Source of the DNA: Pseudomonas sp. HR96
Lineage (GTDB): Bacteria; Pseudomonadota; Gammaproteobacteria; Pseudomonadales; Pseudomonadaceae
Reading direction: 5' to 3'
DNA: 64,000 nucleotides
Assembly (NCBI RefSeq): GCF_034059295.1
Contig: NZ_CP139141.1
Coordinates: 62,001-126,000 of the forward strand
Shown here: positions 7,996 through 17,777 of the stretch, piece by piece
How the letters are laid out: every line of letters begins with the position of its first letter
Position numbering within the stretch: the stretch's first letter is position 1
The notes under the pieces: model-generated
Databases searched by the model: none
What the model was told of the DNA's origin: nothing
Seen by the model: only the letters and a program-made list of their open reading frames with translations
Position numbers and translations under genes: made by a program

Positions 7996-8867
7996 GCCAG
8001 GGGTCCGGTCGGTATGGGGCTGGGCACCGGCAGCGTATCGGCAACAAGCGCATCAGGCAGGCGGATTTCCACCGCCACCGGCAGGTGATCGGAAATCGGC
8101 TGAGCCAGTACCTGGACCCGCTCCAGGGTCAGGCTGGGGCTGAGCAGAATGTGATCGAGGCAGCGCTGCGGGCGCCAGCTGGGAAACGTCGCCTCGACCT
8201 GTGGCGCCAGCAGCCCGAGGTCGCGCAGCGGCGAGGACAGCAGCAGGTCGTTGGCATGGGTGTTCATGTCGCCCATGAGAATCTGATGGCGATAACCGCC
8301 GATCAGCTGGCGAATGTAGGCCAACTGCAAATTGCGTGTCTTGGTGCCCAGGGCCAGATGCATCATCACCACCGCCAGGGCGTTGTCACCCTCGCCGAAG
8401 CGCACCAGGATCGCCCCGCGCCCAGGAGGGCCGGGCAGCGGGTGATCTTCGATGGAGGTAGGCCGCAGGCGGCTGAGCACACCGTTGCTGTGCTGGGCGA
8501 GACGCCCCAGGTTGCGGTTGAGCTGCTGGTACCAGAACGGGAAACCGCCGAGGTGGGCCAGGTGCTCGACCTGATTGACGTAGCCGGAGCGATGGCTGCC
8601 GCCGTCGACCTCCTGCAGGGCCACCAGGTCGAAGTCCTGCAGCAGCCGGCCGATCTTCTGCAGGTTGCCGGCGCGCCCCAGGTGCGGCAGCAGGTGCTGC
8701 CAGCTGCGGGTCAGGTAATGGCGGTAGCTTTCGGTGCTGTTGCCGACCTGGATGTTGAAGCTGAGCAGGCGCAGCCGCCCTTCATGGGCGAGCCCGCCCG
8801 CCTGGCAAGTCTCGTTGACCTGCGGGTCGTGCAGGCCGACGACTCGTTGCGATCTCCAGCGCTGCAT
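7992..8867 (-). CDS. Endonuclease/exonuclease/phosphatase family protein
   Basis: The 291-residue protein shows EEP-fold motifs: 'LRLLSFNIQVG' (metal-binding Asn), 'DLVALQEVDGG' (catalytic Glu), 'ILMGDMNTH' (GD.N motif) and 'CLDHILLSP...ISDHLPV' (DH and SDHxP motifs). It is thus a metal-dependent phosphodiesterase or nuclease of unknown substrate, with no signal peptide. A GGAG site lies 8 bases before the ATG, 13 bases after the dsbA stop, and its end overlaps dgcH, so the three are co-transcribed. Whether it acts on membranes, nucleotides or DNA cannot be told. Confidence 0.88.
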   Translation of the reverse strand: MQRWRSQRVVGLHDPQVNETCQAGGLAHEGRLRLLSFNIQVGNSTESYRHYLTRSWQHLLPHLGRAGNLQKIGRLLQDFDLVALQEVDGGSHRSGYVNQVEHLAHLGGFPFWYQQLNRNLGRLAQHSNGVLSRLRPTSIEDHPLPGPPGRGAILVRFGEGDNALAVVMMHLALGTKTRNLQLAYIRQLIGGYRHQILMGDMNTHANDLLLSSPLRDLGLLAPQVEATFPSWRPQRCLDHILLSPSLTLERVQVLAQPISDHLPVAVEIRLPDALVADTLPVPSPIPTGPLA

Positions 8868-8880
8868 GCCCTTGCTCCGT

Positions 8881-9534
8881 TTACTGAGCGGCGCCCCCTT
8901 TGTTGGCGGCGCGCTCCTTGGCGATCAATTGATCGGCAACGTTGAGTGCCTGTTCCTCGCCACCGGCGGAGCCGACGTCAAAGCGGTATTTGCCGTTGAC
9001 GATCAGGGTTGGAACGCCCTGGATGCCGTATTTTTGAGCCAACTGCTTGTCGTGGGCCACTTTGCCAGTCACCGCGAAAGAGTTGTAGGTTGCAAGGAAC
9101 TCGGCCTTGTCGACACCCTTGTCACTTAGGTAATCGGCCAGCTCCTCGGGAGTCTTGAACATTTTGTGCTGTTTGTGGATGGCGTCGAACACGGCGGTGT
9201 GTACCTGCTTCTCCACGCCCATGACTTCGAGGGTTTCGAACATCTGCCCGTGAACGTCCCAGATGCCGCCGAACATGGCCGGAATGCGCTTGAAGTTGAC
9301 GTCGGCCGGCAGTTTGGCGACCCATGGGTTGATCACCGGCTCGAAGGCGTAGCAGTGCGGGCAGCCATACCAGAACATCTCCACCACTTCGATCTTGCCT
9401 GGCTCGGAGACCGGCACTGCAGGCGTGATCTCAGTGTAGGTCTTGCCAGCCTCCAGGGGCACGTCGGCAGCCTGGGCTGTCATCCCGAACACACTGGCGG
9501 CAACCAGAGCGGCGCTGAGAATCAGATTACGCAT
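8881..9534 (-). CDS. dsbA: Periplasmic thiol:disulfide oxidoreductase DsbA
   Basis: The 217-residue protein has a Sec signal peptide (cleavage near AQA-AD, residue 22), a thioredoxin fold with active site Cys58-Pro-His-Cys61 and the cis-proline loop 'GIQGVPTLIVNG'. It introduces disulfide bonds into exported proteins and is reoxidised by DsbB. It heads an operon with the phosphatase and dgcH. In other pseudomonads cytochrome c4 lies directly upstream of dsbA; here only 251 bases separate dsbA from engB. Confidence 0.96.
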   Translation of the reverse strand: MRNLILSAALVAASVFGMTAQAADVPLEAGKTYTEITPAVPVSEPGKIEVVEMFWYGCPHCYAFEPVINPWVAKLPADVNFKRIPAMFGGIWDVHGQMFETLEVMGVEKQVHTAVFDAIHKQHKMFKTPEELADYLSDKGVDKAEFLATYNSFAVTGKVAHDKQLAQKYGIQGVPTLIVNGKYRFDVGSAGGEEQALNVADQLIAKERAANKGGAAQ

Positions 9535-9785
9535 GCTTTACTCCTGAGCAGATAGGGATCGCCTTGGCGCGAACCACGATGGGACTCGGCAGCCAAGGTT
9601 GAGTTCGCTAGTGTAACGGCAGTGGCGTTAAAATTGCGCTGACCGGCGGTGGCAATTCGGGGCCAGCGGGCAAATTTCACGTTGCAGGACATGTCCGGCA
9701 AGCGGTCAGCCACACACATGCGGCAGGGCATCATATACTTGGCCTTTTACGACGCCACGGCAGTCGCGCCCCTACCGGATATCCC
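9535..9785. other. Divergent dsbA/engB intergenic region, no cytochrome gene
   Basis: These 251 bases hold the dsbA ribosome site (AGGAG at 9541-9546 on the minus strand) and a TATACT candidate -10 for engB (9734-9739). A 70-codon frame on the minus strand has no heme-binding CxxCH and no family resemblance. I see no remnant of the cytochrome c4 or c genes that I recall at this position in P. aeruginosa. Confidence 0.6.
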
Positions 9786-10433
9786 ATGCAAGTCAAAAAC
9801 CCGATTCTTGGTCTGTGCCAGCAGGCTACCTTTTCGCTCAGCGCCGCCAAGGTCGAGCAATGCCCGGACGACGAAGGCTTTGAAGTGGCCTTCGCCGGGC
9901 GTTCCAACGCCGGCAAGTCGAGCGCGCTGAACACCCTGACCCACGCCAGCCTGGCGCGCACCTCGAAAACCCCGGGGCGCACCCAGTTGCTCAACTTCTT
10001 CGCCCTGGACGACCAACGCCGCCTGGTCGACTTGCCTGGTTACGGCTACGCCAAGGTGCCGATCCCGCTCAAGCTGCACTGGCAGCGCCACCTGGAGGCC
10101 TATCTGGGCAGCCGGGAGAGTCTCAAGGGGTTGATCCTGATGATGGACATTCGCCATCCGATGACCGACTTCGACGTGCTGATGCTCGACTGGTCGATCG
10201 CCAGCCACATGCCGATGCACATTCTGCTGACCAAGGCCGACAAACTGACCTATGGCGCGGCCAAGAACACCCTGCTCAAGGTCCAGGCCGAGATCCGCAA
10301 GGGCTGGGGCGATGCCGTTTCCATCCAGCTGTTTTCCGCGCCCAAGCGCATGGGCCTGGAAGACGCCTATGCAGTGCTGGCCCGCTGGATGGACCTGCCG
10401 GATAAAGTCGAGGCAGCGGCGCAGGGCGAGTAG
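9786..10433 (+). CDS. engB: Ribosome biogenesis GTP-binding protein EngB/YsxC/YihA
   Basis: The 215-residue GTPase has G1 GRSNAGKS (38-45), a G2 region at '[12 protein letters not shown]', G3 '[10 protein letters not shown]', G4 'TKAD' and a G5-like 'FSAPKR'. It assists assembly of the 50S ribosomal subunit and is generally essential. It is convergent with polA, with the sRNA gene between them, as in enterobacteria (yihA-spf-polA). Confidence 0.96.
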   Translation: MQVKNPILGLCQQATFSLSAAKVEQCPDDEGFEVAFAGRSNAGKSSALNTLTHASLARTSKTPGRTQLLNFFALDDQRRLVDLPGYGYAKVPIPLKLHWQRHLEAYLGSRESLKGLILMMDIRHPMTDFDVLMLDWSIASHMPMHILLTKADKLTYGAAKNTLLKVQAEIRKGWGDAVSIQLFSAPKRMGLEDAYAVLARWMDLPDKVEAAAQGE

Positions 10434-10442
10434 ACGCCAGGC

Positions 10443-10574
10443 AAAAAAAACCCCGGACTTCATGTGGGGAGGGGAAGTCTGGGGCTCAAGTTCCGAACCA
10501 CCAGGGGCGGGGGTTCGGATATCTGCCAACACTTAACACAACATAGGAGCATCGAACGGCTTGCTCAGCCATTC
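10443..10574 (-). ncRNA. ersA: ErsA-type small RNA (Spot 42 position)
   Basis: The 261-bp engB-polA gap holds a complete small transcription unit on the minus strand: an AlgU-type promoter (10581-10608), a predicted start near 10574 and a terminator at 10443-10484 (stem CCCCAGACTTC/GAAGTCCGGGG with one mismatch, then eight T). The transcript would be about 132 nt, the length known for P. aeruginosa ErsA, which sits at the same locus, depends on AlgU and acts with Hfq on envelope and exopolysaccharide mRNAs. The terminator loop carries the C/U-rich stretch CCCCTCCCC, a likely pairing seed. Sequence identity to ErsA was not checked. Confidence 0.82.
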
Positions 10575-10580
10575 GTGACA

Positions 10581-10608
10581 TCAGAGTCGGTTTTCAGGGG
10601 TTAAGTTC
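10581..10608 (-). promoter_or_regulatory. AlgU (sigma22/sigmaE)-type promoter of the sRNA
   Basis: On the minus strand GAACTT (10608-10603), a 17-base spacer and TCTGA (10585-10581) match the AlgU/RpoE consensus. It points at the ErsA-like transcript and away from polA. Confidence 0.8.
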
Positions 10609-10694
10609 CTGATCGAACTGACGTTTCATGTCAGCCTCAGGGTTGTTTATGTAACTGGATGTTGGGGGCGTGGCGTTCCCCGCCCCCAACATCC

Positions 10695-13457
10695 TCAATG
10701 CGCTTCGTCCCAGTTGTTGCCCACACCCACCTCGACCAGCAATGGCACGTCCAGCTGCGCCGCCCCGCTCATGTGCGGGCGGATCTGCGCGCTAACCTGC
10801 TCGACCAGCTCTTCGCGCACTTCCAGCACCAGTTCGTCGTGGACCTGAAGGATGACCCGCGCGTCCAGCGAGGAGAGGCCAAGCCAGCCGTCGACCGCGA
10901 CCATGGCGCGCTTGATGATGTCCGCTGCGGTGCCCTGCATCGGCGCATTGATCGCCGTGCGCTCGGCGCCCTTGCGCAGCGCCGGGTTCTTCGCGTTGAT
11001 GTCCGGCACGTACAGGCGCCGGCCGAACAGGGTTTCGACGAAGCCCTGCTCGGCGGCCTGGGCGCGGGTGCGCTCCATGTAGTCGAGCACCCCGGGGTAG
11101 CGAGTGAAGTAGCGGTCAATGTAGTCCTGGGACTGCTTGCGGTCGACCCCCAGCTGTTTGGCCAGCCCGAACGCACTCATGCCGTAGATCAAGCCGAAGT
11201 TGATCGCCTTGGCGCTACGGCGCTGGTCGGTGGTCACGGCCTCCAGTTCGACGCCAAAGACCTCGGCGGCGGTGGCGCGGTGCACGTCCAGGTCATTGCG
11301 GAAGGCATGCAGCAGGCCCTCGTCCTGGGCCAGGTGGGCCATGATGCGCAGCTCGATCTGCGAATAGTCCGCCGCCAGCAGCTTGTAGCCCGGCGGCGCG
11401 ACAAAGGCCTGGCGAATGCGCCGGCCCTCGGCGGTGCGGATCGGGATGTTCTGCAGGTTCGGGTCGCTGGAGGACAGCCGGCCGGTGGCTGTCACCGCCT
11501 GATGATAGGACGTATGGATGCGCCCGGTGCGCGGGTTGATCTGCTCCGGCAGGCGGTCGGTGTAGGTGCTTTTGAGCTTGCTCATGGAGCGATACTGCAT
11601 GAGCACCTTGGGCAGCGGGTAGTCCTGTTCGGCCAGCTCGGCCAACACCGCTTCGGCGGTGGAGGCCTGGCCTTTGGCGGTCTTGCTGATGATCGGCAGG
11701 CCGAGCTTCTCGTAGAGGATCACCCCCAGCTGTTTGGGTGAGCCGAGGTTGAACTCCTCGCCGGCGATTTCGAAAGCCTCGCGCTCGAGGGCGACCATCT
11801 TCTCGCCCAGCTCGACGCTCTGTATACCGAGCAGCTTGGCATCCACCAGCGCGCCCTGGCGTTCGATCTTTGCCAGCACCGGCACCAGTGGCATTTCGAT
11901 GCCGTCGAGCACCGAGTCGAGTGTCGGGATCGCCGCCAGCTTGCCCTGGAACAGCTGATGCAGGCGCAGCGTCACGTCGGCATCCTCGGCGGCGTAAGGA
12001 CCGGCCTGCTCCAGGGAGATCTGGTCGAAGGTCAGCTGCTTGGCGCCCTTGCCGGCGATGTCCTCGAACTTCACCGTGGTGTGGTTCAGATACTTGTAGG
12101 CCAGGCTGTCCATGTCGTGGCGGGTGGCAGTGGAGTCCAGCACGTAGGACTCGAGCATGGTGTCGAACTTCACGCCCTGCACGCGGATGGCGTTGTCCGG
12201 GTCACCGCCGATGGCGCAATTGGCGAGGATGTTGATGTCGTATTTGGCGTTCTGGCCAATCTTCGCTTTCAGCGGATCTTCCAGCAGCGGCTTGAGCGCC
12301 AGCAGCACCTGGTCGCGGTCCAACTGCTCCGGCACGCCCATATAGGAGTGGGTCAGCGGGATATAGCAGGCCTCGTGGGCCGCTACAGCGAAGGACAGGC
12401 CGACCAGTTGCGCGCGTTGGGCGTCCAGGCCGGTGGTCTCGGTGTCGAAGGCGAACAGGTCGGCCTGGCGCAGCTTCTCCAGCCAGACGTCGAAACGCGC
12501 CTGATCGAGCACGGTTTCGTAGTTGACGGGCACCTCGACGATCGGCTCGACCTCGGCGATGACCTCGCCTTCACGCTTGGCCTCGCGCTGAACATCGTCG
12601 ACCCAGCTGCGAAATTCCAGATCAGTGTAGAGCTCGAGCAGCGCCTGGTGATCCGGCTCGGCGCACATCAGCTGGTCGACCTGCACGTCCAGCGGCACGT
12701 CGATCTTGATGGTGGCCAGTTCGTAGGACATGAACGCCGCTGCGCGGTGCTCCTCGAGCTTGGCCGCCAGGTTCTTCGCGCCACGAATCGGCAGGGCAGC
12801 CACCTTGTCGAGGTTGGCGTAGAGTTCGGCGAGGCCGCCGCCGATGCCCACCAGAAGGCCCACGGCGGTTTTTTCACCCACGCCCGGCACGCCGGGGATG
12901 TTGTCGACCTTGTCGCCCATCAATGCCAGGTAGTCGATGATGTGCTCTGGGCCGACACCGAACTTTTCCTTCACCCCGGCGATGTCCAGCACGCTGCCGG
13001 TCATGGTGTTGACCAGGGTGATGTGGCCATCGACCAGCTGCGCCATGTCCTTGTCGCCGGTGGAAATCACCACCGGACGGTCGGCAGCGGCACTGCTGCG
13101 CGCCAGGGTGCCGATGACGTCGTCGGCCTCGACGTTGTCGACGCACAGCAACGGGTAGCCGAGGGCCCTGACGGCGGCATGCAGCGGCTCGATCTGCACG
13201 CGCAGGTCGTCGGGCATGCTCGGGCGGTTGGCCTTGTACTCGGCGAACAGCTCGTCGCGAAAGGTCCCGCCCTTGGCGTCGAAGACTACCGCGAACGGGC
13301 TGTCGGGGTACTGCCGGCGCAGGCTCTTGAGCATGTTCAGCACGCCCTTCACCGCACCGGTGGGCATGCCCTTGGAGTTGGCCAACGGCGGCAGGGCGTG
13401 GAACGCCCGGTACAGATAGGACGAACCGTCCACCAGAACGAGGGGTGCGTGGCTCAT
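10695..13457 (-). CDS. polA: DNA polymerase I
   Basis: The 920-residue enzyme has all three domains: 5'-3' exonuclease (1 to about 290; '[18 protein letters not shown]', 'GDKDMAQLV'), 3'-5' exonuclease (about 315-505) with proofreading residues intact ('[11 protein letters not shown]', '[10 protein letters not shown]'), and the polymerase palm with motif A '[10 protein letters not shown]', motif B '[14 protein letters not shown]' and motif C '[10 protein letters not shown]'. It fills gaps in repair and removes Okazaki primers. The ATG at 13457 is chosen over a TTG 12 bases upstream. The sRNA gene starts shortly after its end and convergent engB lies beyond. Confidence 0.97.
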   Translation of the reverse strand: MSHAPLVLVDGSSYLYRAFHALPPLANSKGMPTGAVKGVLNMLKSLRRQYPDSPFAVVFDAKGGTFRDELFAEYKANRPSMPDDLRVQIEPLHAAVRALGYPLLCVDNVEADDVIGTLARSSAAADRPVVISTGDKDMAQLVDGHITLVNTMTGSVLDIAGVKEKFGVGPEHIIDYLALMGDKVDNIPGVPGVGEKTAVGLLVGIGGGLAELYANLDKVAALPIRGAKNLAAKLEEHRAAAFMSYELATIKIDVPLDVQVDQLMCAEPDHQALLELYTDLEFRSWVDDVQREAKREGEVIAEVEPIVEVPVNYETVLDQARFDVWLEKLRQADLFAFDTETTGLDAQRAQLVGLSFAVAAHEACYIPLTHSYMGVPEQLDRDQVLLALKPLLEDPLKAKIGQNAKYDINILANCAIGGDPDNAIRVQGVKFDTMLESYVLDSTATRHDMDSLAYKYLNHTTVKFEDIAGKGAKQLTFDQISLEQAGPYAAEDADVTLRLHQLFQGKLAAIPTLDSVLDGIEMPLVPVLAKIERQGALVDAKLLGIQSVELGEKMVALEREAFEIAGEEFNLGSPKQLGVILYEKLGLPIISKTAKGQASTAEAVLAELAEQDYPLPKVLMQYRSMSKLKSTYTDRLPEQINPRTGRIHTSYHQAVTATGRLSSSDPNLQNIPIRTAEGRRIRQAFVAPPGYKLLAADYSQIELRIMAHLAQDEGLLHAFRNDLDVHRATAAEVFGVELEAVTTDQRRSAKAINFGLIYGMSAFGLAKQLGVDRKQSQDYIDRYFTRYPGVLDYMERTRAQAAEQGFVETLFGRRLYVPDINAKNPALRKGAERTAINAPMQGTAADIIKRAMVAVDGWLGLSSLDARVILQVHDELVLEVREELVEQVSAQIRPHMSGAAQLDVPLLVEVGVGNNWDEAH

Positions 13458-13665
13458 GTGCAGAATCAACCTTTTCGCTGGGCCCGGCGGTAGAATGGCC
13501 GGATCATTGACGACAAAGGGACAAGGTTATCATGCGATCAGGCAATCGCTGTCCCGATGATCGCGACTGGCGCAGTGGGAAATTTGCCCCTGGAAGATGG
13601 CTTTCCCACATTTTTCTTCAACCGGGCTCCGCCGACGGCGGCGCCAGTATGGGCACTCTTCGAAC

Positions 13666-14616
13666 ATGTCTGTGTTTACTCCGCTGACCCGGCCGCAGCT
13701 TGAAACCTTCATCGCGCCCTATGGCCTGGGCCGTCTGCGTGATTTCCAGGGGATTGCCGCTGGCACCGAGAACAGCAATTTCTTCGTCAGCCTGGAGCAC
13801 GGCGAGTACGTGCTGACCCTGGTGGAGCGCGGCCCGGTGCAGGACCTGCCGTTCTTCGTCGAGCTGCTCGAAGTGCTGCACCAGGCCAACCTGCCGGTGC
13901 CCTATGCGCTGCCGACCACCGACGGCCAGGCCCTGCGCGAGCTGGCCGGCAAGCCGGCGCTGTTGCAACCGCGGCTGGCCGGCAAGCACATCAGCCAGCC
14001 CAACAGCCAGCACTGCGCCCAGGTCGGCGACCTGCTCGGGCACATCCACACCGCCACCCGCGAGCAGATCCTCGAGCGCAGGACCGACCGCGGCCTGGAC
14101 TGGATGCTGGAAGAAGGGCGCAAGGTCGGCGCGCAGTTGAGCACCAGCGCCAACGCATTGCTGACGGCCGCGCTGGCCGAGATCGAGCAGCACAAGGCGC
14201 GCATCCTCGCGCTGCCGCGGGCCAACCTGCATGGCGATCTGTTTCGCGACAATGTGCTGTTCGAAGGCACGCACCTGACCGGCGTCATCGATTTCTACAA
14301 TGCCTGCTCGGGGCCGATGCTGTATGACCTGGCAATCACCGTGAACGACTGGTGCAGCAGCGCCGACGGCGCGCTGGATGCACCCCGGGCGCGGGCGCTG
14401 CTGGGCGCCTACGCGACCTTCCGGCCGTTCACTGCCGCCGAGGCCGAGCTGTGGCCGGTGATGCTGCGCGTGGCGTGCGTCAGGTTCTGGGTCTCGCGGC
14501 TGATCGCGGCCCAGGCATTCGCCGGGATGGACGTGCTGATCCACGACCCGGCGCAGTTCGAAGAGAGGCTGGCGCGGCGCCAGGCGGTGAATGTGGCTCT
14601 GCCATTTGCGCTGTAA
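13666..14616 (+). CDS. thrB: Homoserine kinase (ThrB type II, APH-like fold)
   Basis: The 316-residue protein begins MSVFTPLTRPQLETFIAPYG and carries the aminoglycoside-phosphotransferase-like catalytic loop 'NLHGDLFRDNVLFEG' and metal-binding 'GVIDFYNA'. It phosphorylates homoserine in threonine synthesis. This class replaces GHMP-type ThrB in pseudomonads. The ATG at 13666 gives the usual length; the longer reading frame adds an Arg-rich stretch that is not conserved. The 208-bp gap to polA has room for no other gene; I recall a small DUF2782 gene near thrB in other species but see none here. Confidence 0.93.
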   Translation: MSVFTPLTRPQLETFIAPYGLGRLRDFQGIAAGTENSNFFVSLEHGEYVLTLVERGPVQDLPFFVELLEVLHQANLPVPYALPTTDGQALRELAGKPALLQPRLAGKHISQPNSQHCAQVGDLLGHIHTATREQILERRTDRGLDWMLEEGRKVGAQLSTSANALLTAALAEIEQHKARILALPRANLHGDLFRDNVLFEGTHLTGVIDFYNACSGPMLYDLAITVNDWCSSADGALDAPRARALLGAYATFRPFTAAEAELWPVMLRVACVRFWVSRLIAAQAFAGMDVLIHDPAQFEERLARRQAVNVALPFAL

Positions 14617-14628
14617 GGTCAGGATGGG

Positions 14629-15549
14629 TTACAGCGACTCCAGGCAGCCCGCCAGATCATTGCCCAGCTTCTCGATGAGCAGCTCATAACCGGTCGAGGT
14701 GGCTTCGTTGTAGCCGCCCAAGGCATCCAGCTCGGCCAGTTTCACCGGCAGGCCGGCAGTCAAGGTCTCGGCCAGGCGTGGGCGCATCGGTGGTTCGCTG
14801 AACACGCAGGTCTTGCCTGCTTCCTGCAGGCGCGCGCGCATGGCCGCGACGTGCTGGGCACCCGGCTGGACTTCGGCGGCGACACTGAACACGCCGGTGT
14901 GCTTGAGCCCGTAGGCGTCCTCGAAATAATCGAAAGCCTCGTGGAAGACGAAATACGGCTTGCCCTTGATCGCATCGACGCGCGCCTGTATGCGGCTGTC
15001 GACGCCATCGAGGCGGTCGCCGAAGGCCTTGGCGTTGCTCTGGTAGCGCGCCGCGTTGGCCGGGTCGGCCGCAGCAAGGTCGGCGGCCATGCGCGCGGCG
15101 ATCACCCGCGCATTGAACGTCGACAGCCACAAGTGCGCATCCAGCGAACCTGGGCGGTGATCGTGGTCGTGCTCGTCCGCATCATCCGCATGCGACTGGC
15201 TGTCCTGGGCAAAACGTCGCAGCTTGAGGCCAGGCAAGTCCTGCACCGCCACGGTGGTCTTGCTGCGGGTTTTCAACACCCGCGGCAGGAATCCTTCCAT
15301 GTCCGGACCGATCCAGTACAGCAGGTCGACTTCGCCGACCTTGCGCACATCGGACGGCCGCAGCGCGTAGTTATGCGGCGAAGCGCCCGGTGGCAGCAAC
15401 ACATCGGCAGTGCCCACACCGTCCTCGACGGCAGCCGCTATCAGCTGCAACGGCTTGATGCTGGTGAGCACCGTGACTTGGGCCTGGGCAGGCAGGGCTG
15501 CGGCCATGCTGAGCAAAAAACCGACCGAAAGGGCTGAAAGACGAGTCAC
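14629..15549 (-). CDS. znuA: Zinc ABC transporter substrate-binding protein ZnuA
   Basis: A 306-residue periplasmic zinc-binding protein of the cluster A-I family. After a signal peptide ending ALPAQA, 'LTSIKPLQLIAAAV' and 'PPGASPHNYALRPSD' carry the first ligand His, followed by a His/Asp-rich loop (HADDADEHDHDH) typical of ZnuA, 'DAHLWLS' with the second ligand and 'FHEAFDYFEDAYGL' with the third. The start is uncertain: GTG at 15549 is chosen because it begins the signal peptide; GTG at 15558 is possible, and the longer ATG frame would run across the Zur box. It is divergent from zur-znuCB and probably Zur-repressed. Confidence 0.92.
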   Translation of the reverse strand: MTRLSALSVGFLLSMAAALPAQAQVTVLTSIKPLQLIAAAVEDGVGTADVLLPPGASPHNYALRPSDVRKVGEVDLLYWIGPDMEGFLPRVLKTRSKTTVAVQDLPGLKLRRFAQDSQSHADDADEHDHDHRPGSLDAHLWLSTFNARVIAARMAADLAAADPANAARYQSNAKAFGDRLDGVDSRIQARVDAIKGKPYFVFHEAFDYFEDAYGLKHTGVFSVAAEVQPGAQHVAAMRARLQEAGKTCVFSEPPMRPRLAETLTAGLPVKLAELDALGGYNEATSTGYELLIEKLGNDLAGCLESL

Positions 15550-15577
15550 GGCGACCACTCTGATGGGTTGGAAACAG

Positions 15578-15590
15578 GTAATATAATAAC
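15578..15590. promoter_or_regulatory. Zur box between znuA and zur
   Basis: GTAATATAATAAC matches the Zur palindrome GTTATANTATAAC at all but two positions. It lies 27 bp before zur and 29 bp before znuA, so one operator can control both divergent units when zinc is plentiful. Confidence 0.85.
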
Positions 15591-15616
15591 GTCTCCAAAG
15601 GAAGCCGTCTCCGCTC

Positions 15617-16102
15617 ATGACTCTTACGCCACTGGCCAGCCGTCCTCACGACCACTCCCACTGCGTGCACAGCGCCCTGTCCGAGGCCGATGTGATCTGC
15701 GCGCGCCAGGGGCTGCGCCTGACCGCACTGCGCCGCCGCGTGCTGGAGCTGGTGTGGCAGAGCCATAAGCCGCTGGGTGCCTATGACATCCTAGCCGTGC
15801 TGAGCGAGGAAGACGGCCGCCGCGCGGCGCCGCCGACCGTGTACCGGGCGCTGGATTTCCTCCTGGAAAACGGCCTGGTCCACCGGATCGCCTCACTCAA
15901 CGCCTTCATGGGCTGCAACCGCCCGGAGCATGCCCACCAGGGCCAGTTCCTGATCTGCCGCAACTGCCATGTGGCGGTCGAGCTGGAAGACAAGGCCATC
16001 AGCAGCGCCATCGTCGAGGGCGCTCAACAGGTCGGCTTCAGCGTCGAGGCGCAGACCGTGGAAATCGTCGGCCTGTGCGCCAACTGCCGGAGCACGGCAT
16101 GA
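15617..16102 (+). CDS. zur: Zinc uptake regulator Zur (Fur family)
   Basis: The 161-residue Fur-family repressor has an N-terminal winged helix ('[28 protein letters not shown]', '[20 protein letters not shown]') and two CxxC pairs for structural zinc (CRNC and CANC). Sitting in a zinc-transport locus makes it Zur, not Fur. Its stop overlaps the znuC start (ATGA), so zur-znuC-znuB form one operon and Zur controls its own synthesis through the box at 15578-15590. Confidence 0.95.
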   Translation: MTLTPLASRPHDHSHCVHSALSEADVICARQGLRLTALRRRVLELVWQSHKPLGAYDILAVLSEEDGRRAAPPTVYRALDFLLENGLVHRIASLNAFMGCNRPEHAHQGQFLICRNCHVAVELEDKAISSAIVEGAQQVGFSVEAQTVEIVGLCANCRSTA

Positions 16103-16896
16103 GCGACGCGCTGATTCGCCTGGAGCGGGTCAATGTCACGCTGGCCGGGCAGAACATTCTCAGCGACATCCAGCTGAGCGTACGCCCAGGCGAGATCGTC
16201 ACCCTGATCGGCCCCAACGGCGCCGGCAAGACCACCCTGGTGCGCGCCGTGCTCGGCCTGTTGCAACCCGACAGCGGCAGCGTCTGGCGCCAGCCGAAGC
16301 TGCGCATCGGCTACATGCCGCAGAAGCTGCACGTCGACCCGACCCTGCCGCTCTCAGTGCTGCGCTTTCTGCGTCTGGTACCCGGGGTCGATCGCTCGCG
16401 GGCGCTGGCGGCCCTGGCTGAAGTCGGTGCCGAACAGGTGATCGACAGCCCGGTGCAGATGATCTCCGGCGGCGAGATGCAACGCGTGCTGCTGGCCCGT
16501 GCGCTGCTGCGCGAGCCGCAACTGCTGGTGCTCGACGAGCCGGTACAGGGCGTCGACGTGGCCGGCCAGGCCGAGCTGTACGGGCTGATCACACGGCTGC
16601 GCGACCGTCACGGCTGCGGCGTGCTGATGGTCTCCCACGACCTGCACCTGGTGATGAGCACCACCGACAACGTGGTCTGCCTGAACCGCCACGTGTGCTG
16701 TTCCGGGCATCCCGAGCAGGTCAGCGGCGACCCGGCCTTCGTCGAGTTGTTCGGCAGCCACGCGCCGAACCTCGCCGTGTACCACCACCATCACGACCAC
16801 GCCCACGACCTGCATGGCGCGGTCGTCGCCGACGCCCCGGCGCGGCTCAAGCCCTACACACCTCACGTCCACGGAGACGACTGCACGCATGGCTGA
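16099..16896 (+). CDS. znuC: Zinc ABC transporter ATP-binding protein ZnuC
   Basis: The 265-residue ATPase has Walker A GPNGAGKT, signature '[16 protein letters not shown]', Walker B '[12 protein letters not shown]' and switch His in 'LMVSHDLHL'. The C-terminus carries a His-rich tail ([10 protein letters not shown]) common in ZnuC and possibly zinc-sensing. It energises zinc import with ZnuA and ZnuB. It overlaps zur by 4 bases and znuB by 8 bases. Confidence 0.95.
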   Translation: MSDALIRLERVNVTLAGQNILSDIQLSVRPGEIVTLIGPNGAGKTTLVRAVLGLLQPDSGSVWRQPKLRIGYMPQKLHVDPTLPLSVLRFLRLVPGVDRSRALAALAEVGAEQVIDSPVQMISGGEMQRVLLARALLREPQLLVLDEPVQGVDVAGQAELYGLITRLRDRHGCGVLMVSHDLHLVMSTTDNVVCLNRHVCCSGHPEQVSGDPAFVELFGSHAPNLAVYHHHHDHAHDLHGAVVADAPARLKPYTPHVHGDDCTHG

Positions 16897-17671
16897 TTTC
16901 CTGTTGTATGCCCTGCTTGCAGGCCTGGCGTTGGCGATAGTGGCCGGGCCCCTCGGCTCGTTCGTGGTGTGGCGGCGCATGGCCTACTTTGGCGACACCT
17001 TGTCGCATGCCGCGCTGCTCGGCGTGGCGCTGGGTTTTCTGCTCAACGTCAGCCCGACCCTGGCGGTCACCGTCGGCTGCCTGCTGCTGGCCATTGTCCT
17101 GGTGACCCTGCAGAACCGCCAGCCACTGGCCTCGGACACCTTGCTGGGCATTCTGGCGCCGAGCACCCTGTCGCTAGGGTTGGTGGCCTTGAGCTTCATG
17201 CACGACGTGCGCATCGACCTGATGGCCTATCTGTTCGGCGACCTGCTGGCCATCAGCCCGACCGACCTCTACTGGATTCTCGGTGGCAGCGCCGTGGTGC
17301 TGGCGTTGGTACTGAGCCTGTGGCGGCCATTGCTGGCGATCACCGTGCACGAGGAATTGGCGCGGGTCGAGGGGCTGCCGGTGGCGACCCTGCGCATGAC
17401 CCTGATGCTGCTGATCGCCATTGTCATTGCCGTGGCCATGAAGATCGTCGGCGTGCTGCTGATCACCTCGCTGCTGATCATCCCTGCCGCTGCGGCCCAG
17501 CGCCACGCCCGCTCGCCGGAGCAGATGGCCCTGGGCGCCAGCCTGCTGGGGGTCATCGCCGTGTGCGGCGGCCTGGCACTGTCCTGGTTCAAGGACACCC
17601 CGGCCGGCCCCTCCATCGTGGTTTGCGCCGCCTTGCTGTTCCTGCTCAGCTTCGCCCTGCCACGGCGCTGA
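16889..17671 (+). CDS. znuB: Zinc ABC transporter permease ZnuB
   Basis: The 260-residue membrane protein has about 7-8 hydrophobic segments and ABC-3 family features ('[23 protein letters not shown]', '[20 protein letters not shown]'-like stretch). It forms the membrane channel of the ZnuABC importer. The ATG at 16889 lies within the end of znuC, showing tight translational coupling. Confidence 0.95.
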   Translation: MADFLLYALLAGLALAIVAGPLGSFVVWRRMAYFGDTLSHAALLGVALGFLLNVSPTLAVTVGCLLLAIVLVTLQNRQPLASDTLLGILAPSTLSLGLVALSFMHDVRIDLMAYLFGDLLAISPTDLYWILGGSAVVLALVLSLWRPLLAITVHEELARVEGLPVATLRMTLMLLIAIVIAVAMKIVGVLLITSLLIIPAAAAQRHARSPEQMALGASLLGVIAVCGGLALSWFKDTPAGPSIVVCAALLFLLSFALPRR

Positions 17672-17777
17672 GCGCACTATATGGCGCCGGTCGGGTCTGT
17701 TTGGGCGAGGGATATTTTCCCGGGGCCCGTGCGGGTGTAGACTTGCACGTTTTTTGGGCAAACAGAGAGTTGCAGGA

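Noticed and set aside
9522..9734. 70-codon frame between dsbA and engB on the minus strand, considered as cytochrome remnant
   Set aside because: No CxxCH, no signal peptide and overlaps the dsbA start.
13532..13684. Small frame ahead of thrB, considered as a DUF2782 remnant
   Set aside because: Only the first few residues look vaguely similar and it overlaps the thrB start in another frame.
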